A DNA stretch of 20,857 nt, from positions 1-20,857 of the forward strand of contig CAJUAR010000050.1 in the NCBI GenBank assembly GCA_910584495.1, read 5' to 3'. Position numbers and translations under genes: made by a program. Positions 6,600 to 13,723 of this stretch are shown here, piece after piece (positions within the stretch are counted from its first letter, which is position 1; every line of letters starts with the position of its first letter). The notes beneath the pieces are model-generated. The model did no database searches, was not told the origin of the DNA, and saw only the letters and a program-made list of their open reading frames with translations. This stretch comes from an uncultured Muribaculaceae bacterium (GTDB taxonomy: Bacteria; Bacteroidota; Bacteroidia; Bacteroidales; Muribaculaceae).

Positions 6600-8012
6600 T
6601 TATTTCGTTGTGATTTCGATTGTTTCTTTCTGACGGTTGACGGTGATGCCGGCAATAGTTTCGGGATTTAATTGTGCCATCTCCTCGCTGCTGATTTCTT
6701 TTCCATCGAGAAGGATTTTCGTATTTTTCAGCCCCTGGTCATTACCATTGATCGACAGCGTGGTGACGGACTTTACCACCGTTTTTTGGACCTTGTCGAG
6801 ATTGAACGACACATCTATGCCGTTGAAGTTTAGCGCCATCTTCGCATCCTTCAACTCTTCGGCAAAGGGATATGTAACTTTTATTGTGCCCGTACCGTCG
6901 GAGAGGTTGAAATTGAGCGAGTTGGCATGGTAGGTCTTGCCATTGTTGGTGCAGGTGCCCCCGTTGACATTCACACTATTGCCCATATTGAAGCCTTTGA
7001 TAACCACAGTTGTCGATGAACCGTCGCTGGTGATGCTTTCCACCTGATAATGTTGGGTTATCACGCTGTCGTTTGGCAGTTTTTCACTAACTTTGCCGTC
7101 AGAAACGCTGCTGTTGCCAATGGTCGACACTGCAGCACGCACGGCAGGCACGGCGGCAACGCCGAGGGCAAGAGCCAGCACAGGCACAAGTGCAAGGGTT
7201 TTCAGTTTGCTCCCTGCACCACTTTTTTCTTTGTACATCATGGTGATACGTTTTTTTAGTTTACTATGATTGAGGCTGTTGGCCAAGGACGGGAATCTGG
7301 CGCCAACAGCTTTTTTTATCAATAACATCTGGTATTCCCGGGGGTCGTGGCCGTGGTCTATCACAGCCATATCGGCCTGATATTCATGAACGAGCATCAA
7401 TTCGTCGCGCATGAGCCACGCCGCAGGGTTGAACCAGTTGACGATGCACACCACTTGGGCAATGAGCAGGTCTATCCAATGACGGGCAGCGATGTGCCTC
7501 AGTTCGTGAGTGGCTATGGCCGCGCAATTATTGGCAAAGTCGCTGTCGGTCACCACCATATAGCGCATCCAGCTGAAAGGGGCATAGCGTTCGTCGGTGG
7601 TCACAACGAGCGTGTAGGCTCCGCGGTCATATTTCTTGCCGCCACGCACCAGGCGCACAAGGCGAATCACGGTGATGACCGATTTAACGCTTACCACGGC
7701 AATTCCGGCCATAAATATCCAAATCAAGGCCTTGGCCCACAAAGGACTGGAGGACGCTTCGCCGGCAGTGGCCTCGCCGCCGGCAGCGCCAATCTCCATT
7801 GCCAGCACATCGTCGGCCGAAGGCATGGCCATGCGGTCGAGAGCTGTCAATACAAGTGGCACGGCAAACGAGATGACATAGATCGAGAGCAAAACGCCGC
7901 GGTTGAAAGAATGTTGGTTCTCTCGCGACAGAAAAAGATGGTAAGCCAGATACATGGCCAGCATCAGCAGGCCGCTGACAATGGAGTATGACAAAAAAAA
8001 GCCCATATTCAT
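6600..8012 (-). CDS. M56 family (BlaR1-like) membrane metalloprotease
   Basis: A 470-residue polytopic protein. Membrane helices lie at about 4-28, 38-57, 93-122 and 271-294. The zinc-protease motif is HELRH (169-173), with the third ligand expected at E210 in HEYQAD, so the protease looks intact. The C-terminal part (about 300-470) is periplasmic by topology and ends in a plug-like stretch (KILLDGKEISSEEMAQLNPE, 432-451) often found after M56 domains in Bacteroidetes; there is no penicillin-binding sensor domain. In this family the protease senses an envelope signal and triggers cleavage of the partner BlaI repressor. Its ATG overlaps the TGA of that repressor gene by 4 nt, so the two are one operon. 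The ligand is unknown, and beta-lactam resistance should not be assumed. Confidence 0.9.
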   Translation of the reverse strand: MNMGFFLSYSIVSGLLMLAMYLAYHLFLSRENQHSFNRGVLLSIYVISFAVPLVLTALDRMAMPSADDVLAMEIGAAGGEATAGEASSSPLWAKALIWIFMAGIAVVSVKSVITVIRLVRLVRGGKKYDRGAYTLVVTTDERYAPFSWMRYMVVTDSDFANNCAAIATHELRHIAARHWIDLLIAQVVCIVNWFNPAAWLMRDELMLVHEYQADMAVIDHGHDPREYQMLLIKKAVGARFPSLANSLNHSKLKKRITMMYKEKSGAGSKLKTLALVPVLALALGVAAVPAVRAAVSTIGNSSVSDGKVSEKLPNDSVITQHYQVESITSDGSSTTVVIKGFNMGNSVNVNGGTCTNNGKTYHANSLNFNLSDGTGTIKVTYPFAEELKDAKMALNFNGIDVSFNLDKVQKTVVKSVTTLSINGNDQGLKNTKILLDGKEISSEEMAQLNPETIAGITVNRQKETIEITTK

Positions 8013-8383
8013 TTACCCTTGCGCTCCACAAGCTGAAGCAGTTCCTTCAATTCGTCGGCCGAAATCTTGTCTTCCTCCACGAGTGCCGAAACTGCGCCAT
8101 AATAGCTCCCACCAAAGTAATTCTTGATGAAATTTCCGAAGCTGCGGCGCCTGAAATAATCCTTCTCAACCTTGGCAAAATAGTGGAACGTGCCCCCGAC
8201 ATCGTTGTGGTCCACAAACCCCTTGGCCTCCAGACGGCGGACAACCGTCGACAAGGTGTTGAAGTGCGGGTGAGGCTCGGGATAGAGCTCCACAAGTTTG
8301 CTGATGCTTATTGGTCCGTACTCCCAGAGGAACTGCATCAGTTCCTCTTCCTTGGGCGTTAGCTGGTCTTTTTTTGATTTCAT
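8009..8383 (-). CDS. BlaI/MecI family transcriptional repressor
   Basis: A 124-residue winged-helix repressor. The segment LTPKEEELMQFLWEYGPISI opens the domain, and the recognition-helix region FNTLSTVVRRLEAKGFVDH with the wing GGTFHYFAKV is typical of the family. The C-terminal helices (SYYGAVSALVEEDKISADEL) form the dimerisation part. I chose the ATG at 8381-8383; a GTG directly before it is possible but would add only one residue. The gene sits first in an operon with the M56 protease and is very likely autoregulated through the two dyads in its promoter. Confidence 0.93.
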   Translation of the reverse strand: MKSKKDQLTPKEEELMQFLWEYGPISISKLVELYPEPHPHFNTLSTVVRRLEAKGFVDHNDVGGTFHYFAKVEKDYFRRRSFGNFIKNYFGGSYYGAVSALVEEDKISADELKELLQLVERKGK

Positions 8384-8386
8384 CAC

Positions 8387-8402
8387 AACTATTTTTGTAG
8401 TT
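8387..8402. promoter_or_regulatory. BlaI-type operator 1 (start-proximal)
   Basis: AACTATTTTTGTAGTT is an imperfect copy of the dyad at 8420-8435, with one mismatched pair. It lies between the expected transcription start and the repressor ATG and covers the ribosome-binding region. It fits the TACA/TGTA-like half-sites bound by BlaI/MecI repressors. Confidence 0.7.
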
Positions 8403-8409
8403 TACGCCG

Positions 8410-8440
8410 CAAAGGTAATAACTACTTTTGTAGTTGCAAA
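8410..8440 (-). promoter_or_regulatory. Promoter of the blaI-M56 operon
   Basis: Minus-strand TTTG (8437-8440), 19-bp spacer, then TACCTTTG (8410-8417): an exact match to the Bacteroidetes -33/-7 pattern. The spacer is almost entirely occupied by operator 2. Confidence 0.85.
8420..8435. promoter_or_regulatory. BlaI-type operator 2 (inside the promoter)
   Basis: AACTACTTTTGTAGTT is a perfect inverted repeat (AACTAC/GTAGTT around TTTT) lying between the -33 and -7 boxes. Its centre is 33 bp, about three helical turns, from that of operator 1, so two repressor dimers could sit on the same face. Confidence 0.8.
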
Positions 8441-8503
8441 ACAATCCGAAGGAATTTAACTCATCTTAACAGAGTCTCCGTTTGCGAAAAAAATGGTAAT
8501 AAA

Positions 8504-8535
8504 TTTGGTGGTTTCGAAAAGAGTGAGTAACTTTG
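8504..8535 (+). promoter_or_regulatory. Promoter of tRNA-Gln
   Basis: TTTG (8504-8507), 20-bp spacer, TAACTTTG (8528-8535). The expected start is about 8542, giving a roughly 33-nt leader with a small CCCC/GGGG hairpin (8547-8559) before the mature tRNA. Confidence 0.8.
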
Positions 8536-8574
8536 CAGTGCTTTAGCCCCTTGCAGGGGTTGGGCAATCAGGAT

Positions 8575-8645
8575 AGCCTTATGGTGTAATGGTAGCACTA
8601 CAGTTTTTGGTACTGTCTGTCTAGGTTCGAATCCTGGTAAGGCTA
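8575..8645 (+). tRNA. tRNA-Gln, anticodon TTG
   Basis: A complete cloverleaf: acceptor AGCCTTA (8575-8581) pairs with TAAGGCT (8638-8644), discriminator A8645; the D arm has GTG/CAC and GG at 8591-8592; the anticodon stem ACAGT/ACTGT (8600-8604, 8612-8616) holds loop TTTTGGT with anticodon TTG at 8607-8609; the T arm CTAGG/CCTGG holds TTCGAAT (8626-8632). CCA is not encoded. It reads CAA (and CAG by wobble). Confidence 0.95.
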
Positions 8646-8648
8646 CTA

Positions 8649-8690
8649 AAAAAATCCGAGCCCCGTGCAGAGGCTTGGATTTTTTGTTTT
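8649..8690 (+). terminator. Intrinsic terminator of tRNA-Gln
   Basis: AAAAAATCCGAGCC (8649-8662) pairs with GGCTTGGATTTTTT (8672-8685) with one G-T pair and a 9-nt loop, followed by TTTTTGTTTT. It ends only 3 nt before the next ATG (8694). Confidence 0.85.
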
Positions 8691-8693
8691 TAG

Positions 8694-9446
8694 ATGAACG
8701 CTATAGGATATAATCTCCGCAACGCCTGCGAGCGCGACAAATATATAACCTTCGACCCCGATGCTCACAGCTACACAGTTCGCGGGGCCGGCGGCGATGT
8801 GGAGTGCCTGTCGGTGACACAGCTTGTGGGCGGTTGTTTCGAGCAATTCGATGCCGACCATCATGCAGCACGCCTTGCCACCCCCGAGTGTCCCGCCGAG
8901 GTGCTCAAAGCCCGCTGGGCAAAGAAAGGCGAGGAAGCGCGCATTCAAGGGACACTCCTCCACGAACGCATAGAGCGGCATTTCCTTGGTCTTCCAGCCG
9001 ACAGCGAGGCTCTTGCGGAGCGAGCCTTCAGGCAGTTCCTCGATTTTGCAGCCTCTCGAACCATTGAGCCATACCGCTCGGAATGGGCAGTATACAGCGA
9101 GAAATACCGACTTGCCGGCACCATCGATTTTCTTGCATTCGACGGTAAGAAATATGAGATTTACGACTGGAAACGTTCCACCAAGGTGGTTGGGGCAGAC
9201 GGCCGTCCGCTTGAAACAAACTATGGCCGGTATGGCCGCAAGCCCATCGACAATGTGCCCGACACAGTGTTCTACCACTACAGTCTGCAGCTGAGCCTCT
9301 ATCGTTATCTTCTCAAAGCAGAATATGGCATCGAAGTTTCGGCATGTCATTTGGGCATCTTCCATCCTCTTAACAATCAGTATTTCGTTGTCGACACACC
9401 TTATCTCCGACACGAAGTCGAGGCTTTGTTAAACGAACGACTATGA
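8694..9446 (+). CDS. PD-(D/E)XK nuclease superfamily protein
   Basis: A 250-residue protein of the RecB/Cas4-like nuclease fold. Visible motifs: GTLLHERIERHF (86-97; G-x-x-x-H entry helix), AGTIDFLAFDGKKYEIYDWK (141-160) giving the metal-binding D145 and the D158-x-K160 core, and QLSLYRYLL (199-207; Q-x-x-x-Y). All expected catalytic residues appear present. The substrate is unknown; this family includes DNA exonucleases and repair nucleases. An in-frame TAG lies directly before the ATG, so the start cannot be further up, and the tRNA terminator leaves no room for a promoter after it. The stop overlaps the next start by ATGA, so it is translationally coupled to the methyltransferase. Confidence 0.8.
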   Translation: MNAIGYNLRNACERDKYITFDPDAHSYTVRGAGGDVECLSVTQLVGGCFEQFDADHHAARLATPECPAEVLKARWAKKGEEARIQGTLLHERIERHFLGLPADSEALAERAFRQFLDFAASRTIEPYRSEWAVYSEKYRLAGTIDFLAFDGKKYEIYDWKRSTKVVGADGRPLETNYGRYGRKPIDNVPDTVFYHYSLQLSLYRYLLKAEYGIEVSACHLGIFHPLNNQYFVVDTPYLRHEVEALLNERL

Positions 9447-10870
9447 GCCAGCGAAAATTACCATCCGAATTCATAGAAGATTTCAACACCTACGGTCCTG
9501 CCGAAGCCGAAAAGGTGCTTAAAAGTCTTGCTGATGGAGAGCCTTCTGTGGCCGTTCGAGCCAACAGGCTGAAAAGCATAGAATTAGTCGATAATCTTGA
9601 AACAGTGCCCTGGCTTGACAGCGGGGCCTATCTGTCCGAGCGCCCTATGTTTGCCGCCGACCCTGCATGGCATCAGGGCCTCTATTATGTGCAGGATGCC
9701 TCATCTATGGCTTTCACTGCAATTGTTGCCGAGCTGAGTGCCAAATATTTCGACAACAAGCCCTTGCGCTACCTCGACAGCTGCGCCGCACCCGGAGGCA
9801 AGACAATTGCCGCCATCGAGGGCCTTCCCGCAGGCTCCATCGTGGTGAGCAACGAGTACGACCGCCAGCGCCTCGGAGCACTTGCCGAGAACACAGCCAA
9901 ACATGGCTATCCGTCGGTAGTGATTACAAACAACGATGCCGCAGCATTTAGCCGTATCGGGGCTATGTTCGACATAGTGGCAGTAGATGCTCCCTGTTCC
10001 GGCGAGGGCATGTTCCGCAAAGAAGACGAAGCTGTGAGGCAATGGTCGCCGTCGCTGGTACGGCAGTGTGCAGCCACACAACGCCGCATAGTCGACGGTG
10101 TATGGGCAGCACTTCGAGGCGGCGGCATTATGATTTACAGCACCTGCACCTTCAATCCAGCAGAGGACGAGGAAATAGTGCGGTACCTCATCGACAATCA
10201 CGGTGCAGAAAGTATTGAGCTGGTCATCGGCAAGCACGAAGGCATTGCCGGAGCTTCGGAGGGTTTCGACATGCATGCATGCCACTTCTTTCCGGGCCTT
10301 GTGCGCGGCGAAGGCCTGTTTGTTGCCGCACTCAGAAAACCCGACAACAACGAGCCTTCTTTGACAAAAAAAAACAAAAACGCCAAGACCGAAAAAGTTC
10401 CGAAGTCTGTGGCAGACTTTGCCAAAAATCATATCCAAGATTTTGAATCATATATAATATTACCCTCGGGCTCAGACAGTTTCTGCCTCATTCCCCGGCA
10501 GCATGCCGATTTTTGCCGGCAAATTGCCGCAGAGCTCAATGTTGTGCGTCAAGGCGTGCCGCTGTGTACGGTAAAAGGCAAAGACATCGTGCCGTCGTGG
10601 CAGCTTGCCTATTCCCTGGCTTTTGACACCTCGACAACGGCATCCATAGAGCTCGACCTTGCCTCGGCATTGCACTATCTACACGGCGAGAGCTTGAGCG
10701 AGGTGCCCGACGGTCTGCCACGCGGCTTCGTCACGGCCAATTACAAAGGCCGTCCCATGGGCTTTGCCAAAAACATAGGACGGAGAGCCAACAACCTGCT
10801 TCCGCCGGCAATAGCCCTGCGTCTCGACCCCGACAAACTCCCCTCTCCCACCATATTAATAAAGAACTGA
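9443..10870 (+). CDS. RsmF-type 16S rRNA m5C methyltransferase (NOL1/NOP2/Sun family)
   Basis: A 475-residue SAM-dependent enzyme. The catalytic domain carries the SAM loop CAAPGGKT (114-121), DAPCSGEGMFRK (182-193) with C185, and STCTFNPAEDE (233-243) with the nucleophile C235, all as in bacterial RsmB/RsmF-type enzymes. Before it lies the N-terminal domain (1-100, with AVRANRLK and YYVQDASSM). The C-terminal region (about 330-475) resembles the RsmF/PUA-like RNA-binding tail (HYLHGESL, RGFVTANYKGRPMGFAKNIG). It likely methylates a cytosine in 16S rRNA; the exact site cannot be read from the sequence. It is coupled to the upstream nuclease by ATGA and followed by the ABC transporter after 2 nt. 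Confidence 0.92.
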   Translation: MSQRKLPSEFIEDFNTYGPAEAEKVLKSLADGEPSVAVRANRLKSIELVDNLETVPWLDSGAYLSERPMFAADPAWHQGLYYVQDASSMAFTAIVAELSAKYFDNKPLRYLDSCAAPGGKTIAAIEGLPAGSIVVSNEYDRQRLGALAENTAKHGYPSVVITNNDAAAFSRIGAMFDIVAVDAPCSGEGMFRKEDEAVRQWSPSLVRQCAATQRRIVDGVWAALRGGGIMIYSTCTFNPAEDEEIVRYLIDNHGAESIELVIGKHEGIAGASEGFDMHACHFFPGLVRGEGLFVAALRKPDNNEPSLTKKNKNAKTEKVPKSVADFAKNHIQDFESYIILPSGSDSFCLIPRQHADFCRQIAAELNVVRQGVPLCTVKGKDIVPSWQLAYSLAFDTSTTASIELDLASALHYLHGESLSEVPDGLPRGFVTANYKGRPMGFAKNIGRRANNLLPPAIALRLDPDKLPSPTILIKN

Positions 10871-10872
10871 CG

Positions 10873-12729
10873 ATGAAAGACTTTTTTGTTATTCTGCGCC
10901 GTTTTGTGCCACCATATAAAAAATATCTGGCACTCAACATATTTTTCAACATCCTTGCAGCCTTCCTCACGCTGTTTTCCTTTGCCCTTGTCATTCCAAT
11001 TCTGGAAATGCTGTTCAAAATCAAGGAGGCAAGCTATGTATATATGCCTTTGGACCAAGGCTCGCTCAAGGAAGTTGTAGTCAATAATTTCTACTACTAC
11101 ACCCAGGAGGCGGTGGCAAATTACGGACCGGCGGCAACTCTCGCCATGCTTGCCGCAGCACTTGTGGTGATGACAGCCCTCAAGACGGGTGCTGCCTATC
11201 TAAGTTCGTATTTCATCATACCTCTACGTTCGGGCGTGGTGCGCGACATACGCAATTATGTTTTCGACAAAATCACCATACTGCCCATAGGGTTCTTCAC
11301 CGTGGAGCGAAAGGGTGATGTTATGGCTCGTATGAGCGGCGACGTGGCCGAGATTGAAAACTCCATCATGGCCTCGCTCGACATGATGTTCAAAAATCCG
11401 GTGATGATTATCGTGTGCCTGGGCATGATGATAGCCATATCATGGCAGTTGACCATCTTTGTCTTCATCCTCCTGCCCCTTGCCGGCATGGTGATGGGAC
11501 GCGTGGGCAAGCGCCTCAAACGCACATCCTACGAGGGTCAGACGCAGTGGGGCGTGCTCATGTCCACCATCGAGGAAACCCTCGGAGGGCTGCGCATCAT
11601 CAAGGCGTTCAATGCAGAAGACAAGGTGCGTCGCCGTTTTCATGGCGAAAACGAAGTCTTCTACCATCTTTCTAACCGTGTGGCCCGCCGTCAGGCCCTC
11701 GCTCATCCCATGAGCGAGCTCTTGGGCACAACGGCCATAGCCATCATTCTGTGGTTTGGCGGCAGTCTGATCCTTTCGGGACATTCGAACATGAACGCCG
11801 CCGCTTTTATATATTACATGGTGATATTCTACAACATCATCAACCCCGCCAAAGACCTGTCGAAAGCTGCGTATTCAGTGCAGAAAGGCCTTGCTTCGAT
11901 GGACCGCGTCGACAAGATTCTCAATGCAGTCAACCCCATTGCCGACCCTGCCGCGCCACAGGCATGCCCGTCGACCCAAAAGCCCGTTGGTGTGAGCTTC
12001 AACAATGTGAGCTTCAGCTACGACGGCGAGGTGCCTGTGCTCGAAAATATTTCGCTGGACATCAAACCGGGCACCACAGTGGCCCTTGTTGGACAGTCAG
12101 GGTCGGGGAAATCGACCATGGCCGACCTCATTCCACGTTTCTACGATGTGAACTGCGGCAGCGTGAGCGTGGGCGGTGTCAATGTCAAGGACCTCAAAGT
12201 GGCCGACCTGCGTTCGCTTATGGGCAATGTCAACCAAGAAGCCATTCTCTTCAACGACACCATTTTCAACAACATAGCCTTCGGTGTTGAAAACGCTACC
12301 ATCGACGATGTTCGCCGTGCGGCGCGCATAGCCAATGCCGACGAATTTATCATGGCTACCGAACAAGGCTACGACACCCCCATCGGCGACCGAGGCTGCC
12401 GCCTGTCGGGCGGTCAGCGCCAACGCATCTCCATAGCTCGCGCCGTGCTCAAAAACCCCGCAATTCTCATTTTGGACGAAGCCACTTCTGCCCTCGACAG
12501 CGAAAGCGAAACCCTTGTGCAACAAGCCCTGGACCGTCTGATGGACGGGCGCACCACGCTTGTCATCGCCCACCGTCTGTCCACCATCAGGCGAGCCGAC
12601 CTGATCTGCGTGCTTCAGAACGGCCGCATCGTTGAGCGCGGCACTCACGAGCAGCTCCTCGAACCATCGGCCAAAGGCTTCTATCGCCACCTCGTCGAAA
12701 TGCAGCAACTTCCCTCTGCCGGAGAGTAA
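10873..12729 (+). CDS. MsbA-like ABC exporter (membrane and ATPase domains fused)
   Basis: A 618-residue half-transporter that would work as a homodimer. Six membrane helices lie in about 18-350, and the ATPase domain runs from about 372. Visible motifs: Walker A GQSGSGKST (407-415), Q-loop Q455, signature LSGGQ (511-515), Walker B ILILDE (531-536) with E536, and the switch H567. All are intact. The family exports lipids or drugs; an MsbA-like lipid A flippase role is plausible, since the protein resembles the single ABCB-type exporter that Bacteroidales carry, but the substrate is not certain. It starts 2 nt after the rRNA methyltransferase, so it is in the same operon. Confidence 0.93.
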   Translation: MKDFFVILRRFVPPYKKYLALNIFFNILAAFLTLFSFALVIPILEMLFKIKEASYVYMPLDQGSLKEVVVNNFYYYTQEAVANYGPAATLAMLAAALVVMTALKTGAAYLSSYFIIPLRSGVVRDIRNYVFDKITILPIGFFTVERKGDVMARMSGDVAEIENSIMASLDMMFKNPVMIIVCLGMMIAISWQLTIFVFILLPLAGMVMGRVGKRLKRTSYEGQTQWGVLMSTIEETLGGLRIIKAFNAEDKVRRRFHGENEVFYHLSNRVARRQALAHPMSELLGTTAIAIILWFGGSLILSGHSNMNAAAFIYYMVIFYNIINPAKDLSKAAYSVQKGLASMDRVDKILNAVNPIADPAAPQACPSTQKPVGVSFNNVSFSYDGEVPVLENISLDIKPGTTVALVGQSGSGKSTMADLIPRFYDVNCGSVSVGGVNVKDLKVADLRSLMGNVNQEAILFNDTIFNNIAFGVENATIDDVRRAARIANADEFIMATEQGYDTPIGDRGCRLSGGQRQRISIARAVLKNPAILILDEATSALDSESETLVQQALDRLMDGRTTLVIAHRLSTIRRADLICVLQNGRIVERGTHEQLLEPSAKGFYRHLVEMQQLPSAGE

Positions 12730-12768
12730 CAGTTATTTTATCCCACCTAAAAGCATTATACAAAATCC

Positions 12769-13329
12769 ATGACAGAGACTATAAAGAAAATAAGATCTGA
12801 TTATCATCGATATACAGGCAAAGGGAATGATCCGTTTTATCGAATAGTCTTATATCTTTTATTCGGTCGAAATCATTGCTTTAACTATAGCTTTTGGCTC
12901 CGTCTTGCAAATAAAAAGAATTGGGCATGGCCTTTAGCCGTGTTTATGCACAAGAGACTTTCGGTCAAATACTCAATGCAGATTTCCCGCCGGTGTAAAA
13001 TTGGCTATGGTCTCTATCTCGGCCATGGGATATGCATGGTTGTCAGTCCACACACTGTCATAGGCAACAATGTGAATCTCAGTCAATTCCTTAATATTGG
13101 CACAAATCATGGAACCGGTGCCACCATAGGCGACAATGTGTGGATTGGTCCGCAAGTATGTATTGTAGAGAATGTCCATATTGGCAATAACTCCAATATC
13201 GGGGCCGGAGCGGTTGTTGTGAAAGATGTCCCACAAGGCACAACAGTTGCCGGTGTACCGGCAAAAGTCATCTCCGACAAAGCAGAAAATTTCCTCTTCA
13301 ATGTTTATACCGACTTACAAAATACATAA
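12769..13329 (+). CDS. Serine O-acetyltransferase-like hexapeptide-repeat protein
   Basis: A 186-residue acyltransferase of the left-handed beta-helix type. The N-terminal helical part (1-75) leads into hexapeptide repeats from about 76: ISRRCKIGYGLYLGHGICMV, then TVIGNNVNLSQ, TIGDNVWIGPQVCI, HIGNNSNIGAGAVVVKDVP and the closing GTTVAGVPAKVI. The GHG and NHGTG histidines match the active-site region of serine acetyltransferases. It is short for the housekeeping CysE (usually about 260-300 residues) and resembles the acetyltransferases found in capsule or O-antigen loci, so it may act on a sugar or surface component. It follows the ABC gene by 39 nt on the same strand but is clearly more AT-rich than the genes before it, which suggests a different origin. 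Confidence 0.8.
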   Translation: MTETIKKIRSDYHRYTGKGNDPFYRIVLYLLFGRNHCFNYSFWLRLANKKNWAWPLAVFMHKRLSVKYSMQISRRCKIGYGLYLGHGICMVVSPHTVIGNNVNLSQFLNIGTNHGTGATIGDNVWIGPQVCIVENVHIGNNSNIGAGAVVVKDVPQGTTVAGVPAKVISDKAENFLFNVYTDLQNT

Positions 13330-13364
13330 AATATAACTAAATCTAATTTTTTGTTATAAAGTCA

Positions 13365-13394
13365 TTTGGTGTAGAGAGTTTTTTTCTATTTTTG
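13365..13394 (+). promoter_or_regulatory. Promoter in the 13330-13703 gap
   Basis: TTTG (13365-13368), 18-bp spacer, TATTTTTG (13387-13394). A second -7-like element TACTTTTG is at 13411-13418 just before an ATG (13421). Both match TAnnTTTG. Confidence 0.65.
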
Positions 13395-13420
13395 CAAGCA
13401 TAAACTTTTATACTTTTGAC

Positions 13421-13723
13421 ATGAAAAAAAAAGGCAACTACGGTTAAGAAAGTCGCGAGCTTGCAAGCAATATGATAAAGGAAATAACAAGGCCGGTGGA
13501 AGAGATGGAGCAATACGATTACTTTTTCCGCTATCTGCCGGGCATTGCGACACAGATAGAGAATCCGTCGGAATTTATGGATGTGACGAAAATCATGTGC
13601 CTATATGTGGCTTTCGTAAACAATGGAAAAGGTTCCTGCCGCATCTTTATGCTTGAAAAAAGAAAAAGCTCCTATAGGTGCATTATATATCTTTCGAACA
13701 GGGTTATGCTTCGGTTATTTTGA
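13421..13723 (+). pseudogene. Decayed or frameshifted small gene behind a good promoter
   Basis: An ATG at 13421 stands right behind a -33/-7 promoter but meets a stop after 8 codons (MKKKGNYG). If one A is removed from the run of nine A at 13424-13432, the frame reads MKKKATTVKKVASLQAI and then stops at a TGA that overlaps another ATG (13472). From there an 83-codon frame runs to 13723 (MIKEITRPVEEMEQYDYFFR at its start), but its end overlaps the 3' end of the convergent reductase gene and passes through that gene's terminator. I recognise no family for either part; the first 20 residues of the second frame vaguely resemble the opening of polyprenyl synthetases, too weak to name. The whole may be a remnant, or a slippage-regulated gene. 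Confidence 0.35.
13655..13681 (-). terminator. Intrinsic terminator of the ispF-ferredoxin-reductase gene run
   Basis: On the minus strand GCACCTATAGGAGC (13668-13681) forms a short hairpin with one A/A mismatch and is followed by TTTTTCTTTTTTC (13655-13667). It lies 22 nt past the reductase stop. Confidence 0.65.

Noticed and set aside
6600..8440. Beta-lactam resistance locus
   Set aside because: The BlaI and M56 proteins are present, but there is no penicillin-binding sensor domain and no beta-lactamase or PBP gene beside them.
8646..9413. Minus-strand frame of 255 codons opposite the nuclease
   Set aside because: Antisense to a gene with full PD-(D/E)XK motifs; no recognisable domain and no promoter.
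9701..10438. Minus-strand frame of 245 codons opposite the rRNA methyltransferase
   Set aside because: Antisense to conserved catalytic motifs; no independent support.
13332..13358. TATAAC/GTTATA inverted repeat after the acetyltransferase gene as a terminator
   Set aside because: Six AT-rich pairs with a 15-nt loop are too weak to call.
13472..13723. Polyprenyl synthetase fragment
   Set aside because: Only the first about 20 residues recall that family; no GK-x-x-RP or DDxxD motif follows.
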